A stretch of DNA of 44,273 nt, taken from assembly GCA_016872605.1 (NCBI GenBank), contig VGZI01000028.1:1-44273 (forward strand), read 5' to 3'. Positions 1-7,588 of this stretch are shown in pieces; positions within the stretch are counted from its first letter, which is position 1, and each line of letters begins with the position of its first letter. A model generated the notes under the pieces. The model was not told where the DNA came from, did no database searches, and saw nothing but the letters and a program-made list of their open reading frames with translations. This stretch comes from Planctomycetota bacterium. GTDB taxonomy: Bacteria > Planctomycetota > Planctomycetia > Gemmatales > Gemmataceae. A program made the translations under genes and the position numbers.

Positions 1-119
1 ATTGATTTTGGCGATCCAGTGGCAGCTTCACGCCGAACTGCCGACTCCTCGCCACGGGCAACCTGGTAGGCACGATGAATTTGATCGATTTGACCAGGGG
101 AAAGTAGTCGCGAACGCGG
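1..119 (-). other. window-edge stretch, no confident gene
   Basis: This is downstream of the vapC-like gene on the minus strand. One minus-strand frame stays open from about position 111 to the window edge and reads like protein (…DYFPLVKSIKFIV…), but it has no convincing start codon or Shine-Dalgarno site. It may be the beginning or a remnant of a neighbouring gene cut off by the window. No function can be given. Confidence 0.2.
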
Positions 120-533
120 CTATTTCAGAAGCGCGACGAATCCGGCCGATTCGAAATGCCGGTCCTTCGTAAGGGCGTCGCGCAATGTCAGCTCCTTCAT
201 TAGCGCAAAGCTGATGCAATCGGTGAACGACCAATCCTGGTCGATGTGTTTCAAGAAAAACGCTTGCACTTCATGAAATCGATCCGGATCGGTCCATTCA
301 ATTCGGCAAACCTGAGAACCCAGCAGCTTTTCGAAAAACGCCGGCAGAAGGTGACGCAGTCCACGTGCCTTCAAGAGCGTCGCCGTCTCGTCCAGCACGT
401 AATCGGATGTGACAAATCGGCGCCTTCGGCGTCGGGCCTCGCGCAGATGGCGAACAGCCGTGCGATGCCGATCGTCCGACTTGACGAGGATCGCGTAGAA
501 CCCACTTGTGTCCACGAAGATCTCATTGGCCAT
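120..533 (-). CDS. vapC: PIN-domain ribonuclease toxin (VapC type)
   Basis: This is a 137-residue single PIN domain, the usual VapC length. The four acidic residues that coordinate the catalytic metal are all visible: D8 in FVDTSGF, E49 in VLDETATLL, D105 in FTDCIS and D124 near the C terminus (LTKDRHF). VapC toxins are Mg-dependent endoribonucleases that usually cut tRNA or rRNA and are held inactive by the partner antitoxin. The start overlaps the last 11 bases of the upstream antitoxin gene, so the pair is translationally coupled, as is typical of toxin-antitoxin operons. A poly-Arg stretch at residues 33-39 is unusual but lies between the first two motifs. The family assignment is firm; the RNA target cannot be read from sequence. 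Confidence 0.88.
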   Translation of the reverse strand: MANEIFVDTSGFYAILVKSDDRHRTAVRHLREARRRRRRFVTSDYVLDETATLLKARGLRHLLPAFFEKLLGSQVCRIEWTDPDRFHEVQAFFLKHIDQDWSFTDCISFALMKELTLRDALTKDRHFESAGFVALLK

Positions 534-759
534 AGAGGATGTCGTCGATCTGATCGTTGTCCAGCGATGCGGCGGCTTCGTCGCTCAACTCGTCGAGCGA
601 GTAAAATGGATCGTCATCGGTCTGCGATTTCGCGGCGATTGGCTCCAATCGCGCCACCGGCTTGCCTCGCCGCGTGAGGATCATGCGCTGCCCTTTCTGT
701 ACCTGAGCGATGATTTCTTCCGCATGATGGCGAAATTCGAGCATGGTGATCGTCTTCAT
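523..759 (-). CDS. Phd/YefM-family antitoxin
   Basis: This is a 78-residue antitoxin, starting at the ATG at 759; a GTG at 771 would add four residues. The N-terminal half (MKTITMLEFR...QRMILTRRGKPVARLEP) is the typical Phd/YefM DNA-binding fold, and the 'TRRGKPVARL' turn is diagnostic. The acidic C-terminal tail (DDDPFYSLDELSDE) is the flexible segment that normally plugs the toxin active site. It precedes and overlaps the PIN toxin by 11 bases, in the antitoxin-first order that gives autoregulation. A short palindrome just upstream (778-794) is a good candidate operator. Phd/YefM antitoxins often pair with PIN toxins, so calling this a VapBC-type module is safe. Confidence 0.85.
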   Translation of the reverse strand: MKTITMLEFRHHAEEIIAQVQKGQRMILTRRGKPVARLEPIAAKSQTDDDPFYSLDELSDEAAASLDNDQIDDILYGQ

Positions 760-777
760 GCGAGGCCCCACGTGACA

Positions 778-794
778 TTTAACTTGATGTTAAA
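778..794 (-). promoter_or_regulatory. palindromic candidate operator of the toxin-antitoxin pair
   Basis: This is a perfect inverted repeat, TTTAAC-N5-GTTAAA, 19 bases upstream of the antitoxin ATG, in an AT-rich patch of an otherwise GC-rich region. Phd/YefM antitoxins bind palindromes overlapping their own promoter, so position and symmetry fit an autoregulatory operator. No clear -35/-10 pair was recognised, so the promoter itself is not called. Confidence 0.4.
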
Positions 795-945
795 GTTTAT
801 CTTGACTCCGCGCCGGCTGTCAAGGGGCCAACGGAAGAAAACGCGCGAGACGACGAGAACCAAGAGGGAAGCCGTCGCCTTTGATTCGGTTTCGTCCCTT
901 TCGTCGTGTTGCCCCTTCGTGATGCCGGTTTAGCTAACGCCAGGC

Positions 946-2244
946 CTACATCCGATTCCACGGCCAGCGGTTTTCGCGGTAGCGAAGGCGGTTGGCCTCG
1001 GTGTTGTCGACGAACTGCTCGCGGACGGGGTCCCAGCGGAGCATCTGCCTGAGCTGGTAGCCGATGTTGGCGAGTTGGCAAATGCTGGCGGTGCGCGCGC
1101 CGATCTCGACGTCGGCGACGGGGGTGCGGCGGGAGCGGATGCAGTCGAGCCAATTTTGCCGATGGTTCGCCGGCGCCGCGGGAAGATGGAAGTCGCGCTC
1201 GCCCAGCGGTTGTTGCAGGATGGCCGCGGGCATCGACGAGATGGCGCCGCGGCTCACGTCGATGCGGCCTTCGGTCCCCTCGAATCGGCAATCGGTCGGG
1301 CCGCCATGGAACATCTCGACGCCGTTGGCATATACGAAGCGCAGGCCGGTCTCGCCCTGGGCCGGTGGATGGATTTCGACCGGGCCGCTGTTGTCCATGT
1401 CGAGGGCCCACTGCGCGATGTCGAAATGATGGGCGCCCATGTCGGCCAGATAGCCACCGGCGTATTCGCGATAGGCGCGGAAGGCCGGGAAGTGGTTGTG
1501 AATGCCGATCGGGCAGAGATCGCGATGGAACGCGCGGACCGGCGACGGGCCGTTCCACATTTCCCAGTCGATGCCTTCGGGCGTCGCTTCGTCGGGTAGG
1601 GTGCAAGGCCGAGGCGGCGCGCCCACGCCGATGCGGATGGTGCGCAGCCGTCCAATGCGTCCGGACCGCACGTATTCAACCGCGTGGCGGAAGCGTCCGC
1701 CGAACTCGGTGCGCTGCTGGCTGCCGGTCTGAAAGATGACGTTGTTGTCGCGTGCCGCCCGCACCATGGCCCGGCCTTCGAAAATCGTCAGCGACAATGG
1801 CTTCTCGCAATAGACATCCTTGCGCGCCCGGCATGCCAGGATGGCGGGGATGGCGTGCCAGTGGTCTGGCGTGGCGATGACAACGGCGTCGATGTCGCGG
1901 CGTGCCAACAGCTCGCGGAAGTCGTTGTACGCCGCGCAGCCGCGATATGTGCCGGCCTTGCGTTCGGCGGCGTAAGCGCGGTGCACGCGCTCGACCGCAT
2001 CGTCCCTTCGAACGCGGTGCACATCGCAGACGGCCACGACCTGCGTCGAACGGTTGCCGAGGAATCCGCCCAGATGCCCACGTCCCATCATGCCCACGCC
2101 GATGAAGCCGAGGTTGATTCGGTTGTTCGGCCCCTGGCCCTGGCGTTCTTGTGCCCAGAGGTGGGAATCGAGAATGAACGGCGCCGCCATGCCCAGGCCG
2201 GTGGCGCCGATGAACTCGCGGCGGGTGAACGATGACGCACTCAT
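946..2244 (-). CDS. Tat-exported Gfo/Idh/MocA family oxidoreductase
   Basis: This is a 432-residue NAD(P)-dependent oxidoreductase of the Gfo/Idh/MocA family. A twin-arginine signal is visible at the N terminus (FTRREFIGATGLG), so the protein is exported folded. The Rossmann nucleotide-binding motif follows (NLGFIGVGMMGRGHL), then the characteristic 'VVIATPDHWHA' and 'DVYCEKPLS' motifs, the latter with the family's catalytic Lys. The C-terminal half is the alpha/beta dimerisation and substrate domain. Planctomycetes carry many Tat-exported paralogues of unknown sugar or polyol substrate, so the substrate cannot be assigned. The ATG at 2244 has an AAAGGA-like ribosome binding site. The gene stands alone, with a short palindromic repeat upstream. 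Confidence 0.9.
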   Translation of the reverse strand: MSASSFTRREFIGATGLGMAAPFILDSHLWAQERQGQGPNNRINLGFIGVGMMGRGHLGGFLGNRSTQVVAVCDVHRVRRDDAVERVHRAYAAERKAGTYRGCAAYNDFRELLARRDIDAVVIATPDHWHAIPAILACRARKDVYCEKPLSLTIFEGRAMVRAARDNNVIFQTGSQQRTEFGGRFRHAVEYVRSGRIGRLRTIRIGVGAPPRPCTLPDEATPEGIDWEMWNGPSPVRAFHRDLCPIGIHNHFPAFRAYREYAGGYLADMGAHHFDIAQWALDMDNSGPVEIHPPAQGETGLRFVYANGVEMFHGGPTDCRFEGTEGRIDVSRGAISSMPAAILQQPLGERDFHLPAAPANHRQNWLDCIRSRRTPVADVEIGARTASICQLANIGYQLRQMLRWDPVREQFVDNTEANRLRYRENRWPWNRM

Positions 2245-2263
2245 GGTGTCCTTTCAAGTTTAG

Positions 2264-2288
2264 CCCCGCCTCGTAGAGGCGGGCGGGG
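2264..2288. repeat. palindromic repeat (TTTAGC-type) between tandem genes
   Basis: An 8-bp perfect inverted repeat, CCCGCCTC-gta-GAGGCGGG, is preceded by TTTAGC and followed by more G/C repeats. It lies between the oxidoreductase start and the upstream membrane-protein gene. The same TTTAGC-plus-GCCTC/GAGGC pattern recurs at 6064-6091. Confidence 0.6.
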
Positions 2289-2362
2289 AGGAGAGTTCGT
2301 GACGTGCCGATAACATAACCGGGCTGACGTGCGAAAGCAAGCGCCGAGCGGATCGGCGCCGA

Positions 2363-3016
2363 TCACTTCTTGTCGACCTCGCGGATGAGTAGGCTTTGAG
2401 TCCGCTCCTGTGCGCGAATGTTGTAGGCTCGTTCGCTGGCCCAGAGCCACCCGGCGGCGCCGCCGATGAATACCGCGATGAATAAGCCGCCGTGGTCGCG
2501 GAAATACGCCCATGCCGGTGACACCGGGACGCCAGGCGACGTCTCGGCAGCTCCTGGTTGGGCCCAGGGGATGTAGCCGAATTGTTCGAGCGTGAGGTAG
2601 ATCGCACCCGTCGCCGCCGCCAAGATCGGCATCCAGATGAAGTATTGCAGCGGATAGTAAGGGGAAGTGCCCCCCATCGCCAAGGTCGTCAGCAACAGTC
2701 CTGCGATCGTGATGGCTAAGATTAGCCAATTTCGTATCGGGTTTTGCTCATCGGAGGCGTCAACTGGCGCCATCGGCGCAGCGACCTCGGCGGTCGGCGT
2801 CGTTGCGCCGGGCGCCGCCTCGGTTTTGTCGGGGCTTGGCGACTCGGTCCGTTTTTCGGCAGTGATCTCGTAGGTTGCCCCATCCTTGTCCTTGACCGAG
2901 ATGCGCGTCACCCGATCGATGAGTCCCGACAGCGGCTTCACAAACACGAGCATGGCAACCAGCACTACCAGCGGCCAAAGCCCCGCCTTGATTAGGTCGA
3001 CCATCATGGGATCCAT
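2363..3016 (-). CDS. membrane protein of unknown function
   Basis: I do not recognise this 217-residue protein. It has four likely membrane helices, at about residues 10-27, 97-114, 124-144 and 177-194. A 65-residue loop between the first and second is charged and Pro/Ala-rich. It contains 'VKDKDGATYEI', which resembles the cytosolic segment found in small membrane proteins fused to or partnered with trypsin or cation-channel modules; this is only a resemblance. It ends in a charged tail (REVDKK). The start ATG is 3016 and another ATG lies three codons in. It is divergent from the alcohol dehydrogenase gene across a 254-base gap. It appears to be a single-gene unit. Confidence 0.6.
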   Translation of the reverse strand: MDPMMVDLIKAGLWPLVVLVAMLVFVKPLSGLIDRVTRISVKDKDGATYEITAEKRTESPSPDKTEAAPGATTPTAEVAAPMAPVDASDEQNPIRNWLILAITIAGLLLTTLAMGGTSPYYPLQYFIWMPILAAATGAIYLTLEQFGYIPWAQPGAAETSPGVPVSPAWAYFRDHGGLFIAVFIGGAAGWLWASERAYNIRAQERTQSLLIREVDKK

Positions 3017-3270
3017 TTTCGTGCGTCCTCAACGAATGTGCGTCTCAACGAATTGCACCCACAACACAGATGTCGCCATAGCCGAATGCTACATGGCGAT
3101 TGGCGTCGCGGGAAGAGCATAACCTGCTGACAGACGCAAATCAAGCGCCGAACGCCAAAGGGAACCAGGCGCCCGGTGTATTCTGATTTTTGATCGCGTT
3201 CGCCTGATATTCGGATATACTTATGATGTGGTATGATTCCCGCCGAAATGAGCCTGTCCGTTAGCGAAAT
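3017..3270. other. divergent intergenic region
   Basis: This 254-base region lies between the membrane-protein gene (minus) and the alcohol dehydrogenase gene (plus), so it must hold promoters for both. The segment around 3185-3245 is clearly AT-richer than its surroundings (TATTCTGATTTTTG; ATATACTTATGATG), as expected of a promoter. I could not settle on a specific -35/-10 pair. No palindromic repeat of the kind found elsewhere in the window is present. Confidence 0.35.
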
Positions 3271-4476
3271 ATGCAATCGACGTCGACTATCATGAATTCG
3301 GTTCGGCTAGTCCCTCCCGCCACGATGCCGCTGCAGCCGTTCGATTTTCACACGCCGACACGCGTCGTGTACGGCGCCGGCACGCTGGGTCGGCTCGGCG
3401 AGTTGGCGCGCGAGCTGGGCGACACGAGGGCGCTGCTCGTCACCGATCCGGGTCTCGAAGCGGCCGGCCACCCGCAGCGCGCGGTGCAATCGCTCAAGGG
3501 CGCCGGGCTCGAAGTGTTCGTCTTTGACGACGTCGAGGAGAACCCCACTAGTAAACACGTCGATCGCGGCGTGCAGTTCGCCAAGCCGCTCGACATCGAC
3601 ATGATCGTCTCCGTCGGCGGCGGCAGCGCCATGGACTGCGCCAAAGGCATCAACTTCCTCCTCACCAATGGCGGGTCGATGCGCGACTACAAGGGCTTCG
3701 GCAAGGCCAAGAAGCCGATGCTCCCGTCGATCGGCGTTCCCACCACGTCGGGCACCGGCAGCGAAGCCCAATCCTATGCCCTCATCGCCGACGAAAAGAC
3801 ACACCTGAAGATGGCCTGCGGTGATCGCAAGGCCGCCTTCACCGTCGCCATTCTCGATCCGGAAGTTACCGTCACGCAGCCTGCCAAGGTCACGGCGCTG
3901 ACCGGCATCGACGCCCTTGCTCATGCCGTCGAATCGTACGTTTGCACCAAGCGCAGCCCGGTCTCGCAGATGTTCGCTCGCGAAGCGTGGAAGCTCTTGG
4001 AGATGAATCTCGAAAGAGTCATGAACGAGCCGACCGACTTGGAAGCGCGCGGCGCCATGCAGATGGGCGCCTTCCTCGCCGGCACTGCAATCGAGAACTC
4101 CATGCTCGGCGTCTGCCACGCCTGCGCCAATCCGCTGACCGCGCACTACGGCGTCACGCATGGCCTGGCCATCGGCATCATGCTGCCTCACGTCGTGCGT
4201 TTCAATTCACCCGCGGTTTCGGAATTGTACGGCGACCTGGTCGAAGAAGCGGGTTGGCCGAACGGGCACGTTGACAACGCCGCCGAATTGCTGGCAGAAC
4301 GTCTGGTCGAACTGATGCGGCGAGCGGGCTTGCCGACGCGCTTGCGCGAATGCGACATCAGCCGCGGCATTTTGCCGTTGCTTGCCGAGGAAGCATCGCA
4401 ACAATGGACCGCCCGCTTCAATCCGCGGCCCGTTACCGAAGACGACATCCACGAGCTCTACCTGGCGGCGTTGTAA
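3271..4476 (+). CDS. iron-containing alcohol dehydrogenase
   Basis: This is a full-length (about 400 residues) group III Fe-dependent alcohol dehydrogenase, catalysing NAD(P)-linked interconversion of an alcohol and an aldehyde or ketone. The nucleotide-binding signature SVGGGSAMDCAKG and the loop GVPTTSGTGSEAQ are intact. The four metal ligands expected for the family are present: D214 and H218 (GIDALAHAVES), H283 (LGVCHACANPL) and H297 (YGVTHGLA). The start is uncertain: ATG codons at 3271, 3292 and 3325 are in frame and the conserved fold begins right after the last (MPLQPFDFHTP). No good ribosome binding site separates them. It is a monocistronic unit converging on the OmpH-like genes. 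The substrate cannot be assigned. Confidence 0.92.
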   Translation: MQSTSTIMNSVRLVPPATMPLQPFDFHTPTRVVYGAGTLGRLGELARELGDTRALLVTDPGLEAAGHPQRAVQSLKGAGLEVFVFDDVEENPTSKHVDRGVQFAKPLDIDMIVSVGGGSAMDCAKGINFLLTNGGSMRDYKGFGKAKKPMLPSIGVPTTSGTGSEAQSYALIADEKTHLKMACGDRKAAFTVAILDPEVTVTQPAKVTALTGIDALAHAVESYVCTKRSPVSQMFAREAWKLLEMNLERVMNEPTDLEARGAMQMGAFLAGTAIENSMLGVCHACANPLTAHYGVTHGLAIGIMLPHVVRFNSPAVSELYGDLVEEAGWPNGHVDNAAELLAERLVELMRRAGLPTRLRECDISRGILPLLAEEASQQWTARFNPRPVTEDDIHELYLAAL

Positions 4477-4519
4477 CCTCTTCGTTTCGCGCTCGCGTCC
4501 CGCCTCGTTGATCAAAGCA

Positions 4520-5137
4520 CTATTCCTGTTTCTCGCGACGGCGTTTCCGCATCATGTTCATCACGCCGTCCGTAATGTCTTCGCTGTTGCGAAACAGAAG
4601 TGGAACGCTGGCCCCCGTGTCGATGGCCTGATTCTTGCGATTGATGTTCGGAAAGGCATTGAGCAACTCGATCTCGAGTGGTTCGCCGTAGCCGAGCACA
4701 ATGTGAATGCCATGCTGCTCGGCATAGGCTTTGACCGCACCCTGAATCTCAGTCCAATACTGGGTCAAGGACTCTTCTTGGTACTTTTCGAGAAGGCATT
4801 TGATCTCCGCATCAAGCTCAGCCGAGTGTTTCTTCGCACGCGTGATATACTGCCGCAGATGCCATTTGGCGTCGTCGCGGAAATCAGAATTGTTGAGAGT
4901 CGTCTGCCACAAAGCGATGTTCGTGGTGATCTGGTTGATTTCGTCATGCCGTTTGTGAACCTGCGACATAAGCGAAAGAGCATTCCATCGGTTACGATGG
5001 TCAAAATACGAAAAGACTCTGCCGATGTTCACGACGGCGACGCGGGTCGGGCCGACAGGTTTCTTGACGGGGACTTCCGGTGAATTGAATCCCGTCGCGA
5101 TGACGAACGAAACGACGCTGATTATGGTAGCGTTCAT
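4520..5137 (-). CDS. OmpH/Skp-like periplasmic protein, paralogue 1
   Basis: This 205-residue protein belongs to the OmpH (Skp) family: a hydrophobic N terminus (a probable but weak signal, residues 1-17), then 'TRVAVVNIGRVFSYFDHRN' as the opening beta strand, a long charged helical hairpin (about residues 55-130), and a closing segment with 'GIHIVLGYGEP'. Skp-type proteins are trimeric periplasmic chaperones for outer-membrane proteins. Planctomycetes have many divergent relatives whose clients are unknown. It is the downstream member of a tandem pair with the gene at 5257-5931, sharing 'GAVKAYA(D/E)(E/Q)HG' and the C-terminal domain. The pair is separated by a 21-bp-arm palindrome. The C-terminal end is very basic (RKRRREKQE). 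Confidence 0.75.
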   Translation of the reverse strand: MNATIISVVSFVIATGFNSPEVPVKKPVGPTRVAVVNIGRVFSYFDHRNRWNALSLMSQVHKRHDEINQITTNIALWQTTLNNSDFRDDAKWHLRQYITRAKKHSAELDAEIKCLLEKYQEESLTQYWTEIQGAVKAYAEQHGIHIVLGYGEPLEIELLNAFPNINRKNQAIDTGASVPLLFRNSEDITDGVMNMMRKRRREKQE

Positions 5138-5156
5138 TTTGTGGCCCGTATGGCGT

Positions 5157-5209
5157 GGGGCACGTTTTCAACGTGCCTCAAGAAAACGGGCACGTCGAAA
5201 ACGTGCCCC
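5157..5209. repeat. palindromic repeat, 21-bp arms
   Basis: Two arms (5157-5177 and 5189-5209) form an inverted repeat matching at 20 of 21 positions around an 11-base loop. The core is GGGGCACGTTTT / AAAACGTGCCCC. It lies between the two tandem ompH-like genes. No U-tract follows on either strand, so it is not a canonical intrinsic terminator. Confidence 0.85.
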
Positions 5210-5256
5210 GCGAACATGCTGAATGCCCGCCGGGCGGGCGCTAGACCAAGCCATCG

Positions 5257-5931
5257 CTACTTCGGATCATCCTCCGACGATTCGGCCTTCTTCTCGCGGT
5301 ACTGCCGATTGAGCATCTCCACAATCGCTTCGCTGATGTCGACGCCAGGGCTGACGAAAAACGGCACTCCGCCGCCCTGGTCCATGGCTTGCATCTTGCG
5401 AGCGATGTTCGGCACGGCGTCCACCAACTCGGCCTCCTTGGGGTCGCCATAGGCGATCACGAGTTGCAAGCCGTGCTCGTCGGCGTAGGCCTTGACCGCG
5501 CCACGAACGTCCTTCCAGAGTTCGGTCAACCTGGCGTCCTGCGACTTGCTGACCTGCACGCGCATCTGGCGGTCAAGGTCTTCGAGCCGGCGTTTGGCGT
5601 TGATGATCTTCTCGTCGTAGAGTTCCTTCCGGTCGGGGCTGATGTCGCTCTTCATCCGGGCGGTTTCCCAGGTTTTCAGATTCTGCACGAGTTCCTTCGC
5701 TTCGGCCTGGAACCGTTTGACGTCTCCAGCGATCGCTTGTTTCACGGCGATGGCGGGATCGTACTTGCTCAGCACGATGCCGATGTTGAAGACGGCGACC
5801 TTGGTCGTTCCGACAGCAGGCTTCGACACATTCGTCTTGTCGGCGTGCGTCGCCGCCACGCGCGTTGTTTGTGCCGTGACGGGCACGACCGTCAGACTTA
5901 TGGCGAAAAGTGCAATCAACATTCGGCTCAT
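5257..5931 (-). CDS. OmpH/Skp-like periplasmic protein, paralogue 2
   Basis: This 224-residue OmpH-family protein has a clear Sec signal (MLIALFAISLTVVPVTAQ, cleavage near residue 20). The first core strand is 'TTKVAVFNIGIVLSKYDPA', followed by a long coiled-coil hairpin rich in K, E, R and Q (about residues 65-135) and the returning strand 'LQLVIAYGDPKEAELVDAV'. The role is inferred from the family: a periplasmic holdase for outer-membrane or cell-envelope proteins. It lies upstream of a diverged paralogue in the same orientation, so a local duplication is likely. The tail is Glu/Asp/Lys-rich (REKKAESSEDDPK). The C-terminal 'FFVSPGVDISEAIVEMLN' segment is shared with the paralogue and is typical of planctomycete members. 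Confidence 0.8.
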   Translation of the reverse strand: MSRMLIALFAISLTVVPVTAQTTRVAATHADKTNVSKPAVGTTKVAVFNIGIVLSKYDPAIAVKQAIAGDVKRFQAEAKELVQNLKTWETARMKSDISPDRKELYDEKIINAKRRLEDLDRQMRVQVSKSQDARLTELWKDVRGAVKAYADEHGLQLVIAYGDPKEAELVDAVPNIARKMQAMDQGGGVPFFVSPGVDISEAIVEMLNRQYREKKAESSEDDPK

Positions 5932-6063
5932 GGGGAAGATTCCTTTCTTGACGAGGATCCGAAGCAGTGAGGCGTATCCAGTGGCCTCGGTTGGAAAAGT
6001 GTACCACGATGGATGTGACGAAACAACGCGTGCTCGAGGCCGTCAAGATGTGCAAACGGCGTT

Positions 6064-6091
6064 GTTTAGCTCCGCCTCGGTGAGGCGAGCG
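6064..6091. repeat. short TTTAGC-type palindromic repeat
   Basis: A GTTTAGC-led element with a GCCTC-ggt-GAGGC stem lies between the ompH-like gene and the kinase gene. It is a near copy of the element at 2264-2288. Confidence 0.5.
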
Positions 6092-6101
6092 AGTATTGTC
6101 T

Positions 6102-7418
6102 TTAGACCATGTCCTTGTCGGAGACAGCGGTGAAGTAGCACTTGCATGTCGGACACGGGACGCTCGCGCCGCGGGACTTGAGCGGCACGCGCGTGCGCGT
6201 TTGGCAGAATGGACACTGTGCGGCGAACCCCGGCGGCTCGGGACGCGCGGGCTCAACGACCGATGGCGGAGGTGGTGACGGCGCCCGCTTGGCGGTTGGC
6301 TTCGCGCTCGCCTTTCCAGGCTGAGTGAATGGATCGAGCGCCTTGACCACGTCCGCCGGCGTCTGGTAACGGTCCGCAGAATCCGTCGCAAGCATCGTGT
6401 TGATGACGGCTACCAGGTCGTCCGGAAGGTCGTGACGCAGATCGGTAATCGGCCGCGGCGGACGATAGGTGCGCTTCTTCGTCGGGTTCGGGACCGCCTC
6501 CTTGGCCGGCGGAGATTCACTCGTCAAAAGAAAGAACAATGTGCAGCCCAAGCCGTAAATGTCCGCGCGAATGTCGGCCTGGCTCGGATCGGCGATGTGC
6601 TCCGGGGCCATGTAAGACGGCGTTCCCATCACGTCGCCCATCTGCGTCTGTTCCGGTCGGCCGCCTCCTTCGGGCATCGCTTCGTCCATTTGAGCTTCAC
6701 TTGCTAGCCGGGCCAGGCCGAAGTCGAGAATCTTGATCTGGCCTTTGCGCGTCAACATGAGATTCTGCGGCTTGATGTCGCGATGCACCATGCCGGCTTC
6801 GAAGGCGTGCTGCAGTCCCCGTGCGGCCTGGCGAATGAACGAACACGCCAGCGGCACATCGAGCGGCCCTTTTCTCGCCACCAACTGGCCCAGGCTCGTG
6901 CCATCGACATACTCCATGACCAGGAAGTGAATGTCGCCCGCCTGTTCGGCATCATACGCGGCCACGATATTCGGATGCGACAATCGCGCCGCCGCCTTCA
7001 CTTCTTGGCGAAAGCGATCGATAACACGCGGATGACGCGTCAATTCAGGATGAATGATCTTGATGGCAACGACGCGATCCATGACTTTGTGCTCGGCTCG
7101 ATACACCGCGCCCATGCCACCGGCGCCCAGAAATCTTCCGATGCGATAGCGCGGATGCTCTTGCAGTTCTTTCGGAACCGGCTGTTCCTCGCGGCGTGAG
7201 CGCGCGGCACCGGATCGCTCCGGCTGCTCGGCCGGCGCGGTGGCCTGGCGAATCTTGGCGACGCTAGGATCTTCCGGGAGTTCACGCAGCGTCTGACAGC
7301 ACGCGTCACACTTCTCGATGTGCCGCGCGATCGACTCCTGCCCGGCCTCGCTCAACTCTCCTGCCAGGAACGCAGCCAGCAGTTCACGTTTGGGATGTTT
7401 GGCAGCTCTGCCCGCCAT
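6102..7418 (-). CDS. soluble Ser/Thr protein kinase with zinc-binding ends
   Basis: This 438-residue Hanks-type kinase has an N-terminal zf-HC2/anti-sigma-like zinc motif (H33, C37, C40 in RHIEKCDACC). The kinase domain runs about residues 90-365: glycine loop GAGGMG 98-103, catalytic Lys K120 (VAIK), HRDIKPQN 212-219 and DFG 232-234, all intact, so it should be active. A Pro/Ala/Lys linker leads to a C-terminal zinc ribbon of the CxxC...CxxC type (CPFC / CPTC). There is no transmembrane helix, unlike the PknB group, so it is cytosolic. An anti-sigma-like zinc domain in front of a kinase is common in planctomycetes and suggests partner-switching signalling; that role is inferred. It is transcribed divergently from the suf regulator. 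Confidence 0.9.
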   Translation of the reverse strand: MAGRAAKHPKRELLAAFLAGELSEAGQESIARHIEKCDACCQTLRELPEDPSVAKIRQATAPAEQPERSGAARSRREEQPVPKELQEHPRYRIGRFLGAGGMGAVYRAEHKVMDRVVAIKIIHPELTRHPRVIDRFRQEVKAAARLSHPNIVAAYDAEQAGDIHFLVMEYVDGTSLGQLVARKGPLDVPLACSFIRQAARGLQHAFEAGMVHRDIKPQNLMLTRKGQIKILDFGLARLASEAQMDEAMPEGGGRPEQTQMGDVMGTPSYMAPEHIADPSQADIRADIYGLGCTLFFLLTSESPPAKEAVPNPTKKRTYRPPRPITDLRHDLPDDLVAVINTMLATDSADRYQTPADVVKALDPFTQPGKASAKPTAKRAPSPPPPSVVEPARPEPPGFAAQCPFCQTRTRVPLKSRGASVPCPTCKCYFTAVSDKDMV

Positions 7419-7529
7419 TAACGCACCTCGCGGTCATTCTATCACCAACGTTCACGCCGTGGCAGCACATTCGTTTGGCGCCGCCTCGCGAAGGCTGGCG
7501 ACCGATGCGCAACTACGAACACTAAAATC

Positions 7530-7557
7530 TTGACAAAAAAGTCTACATTACTAGAAT
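7530..7557 (+). promoter_or_regulatory. sigma-70-type promoter of the suf operon
   Basis: TTGACA (7530-7535), a 16-base spacer and TAGAAT (7552-7557) make a strong housekeeping promoter; the -35 box is a perfect consensus match. It drives the Rrf2 regulator at 7589 and the suf genes behind it. Because the -10 box overlaps the upstream ATG at 7556, that ATG cannot be the translation start. Confidence 0.75.
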
Positions 7558-7567
7558 GAACGTAGAC
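7541..7567 (+). promoter_or_regulatory. inverted-repeat candidate operator for the Rrf2 regulator
   Basis: GTCTACATT-N9-AACGTAGAC is an inverted repeat matching at 8 of 9 positions, centred on the -10 box. Binding there would block RNA polymerase. Rrf2 proteins bind comparable dyads over their own promoters, so autorepression controlled by Fe-S status is the natural reading. It does not match the E. coli IscR type 1 consensus in spacing. Confidence 0.5.
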
Positions 7568-7588
7568 ACGACGTTGCGGAGCTTTCCC

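Noticed and set aside
797-1679. Several long ORFs opposite or out of frame in the Gfo/Idh/MocA gene
   Set aside because: Arg/Pro/Ala-rich shadow frames of a high-GC gene whose motifs are in another frame.
3004-3276. 90-codon minus-strand ORF in the divergent gap
   Set aside because: It overlaps the region that must hold promoters and has no recognisable sequence.
5157-5209. Palindromes taken as intrinsic terminators
   Set aside because: No U-tract follows on either strand, and relatives lie in divergent promoter gaps and inside genes.
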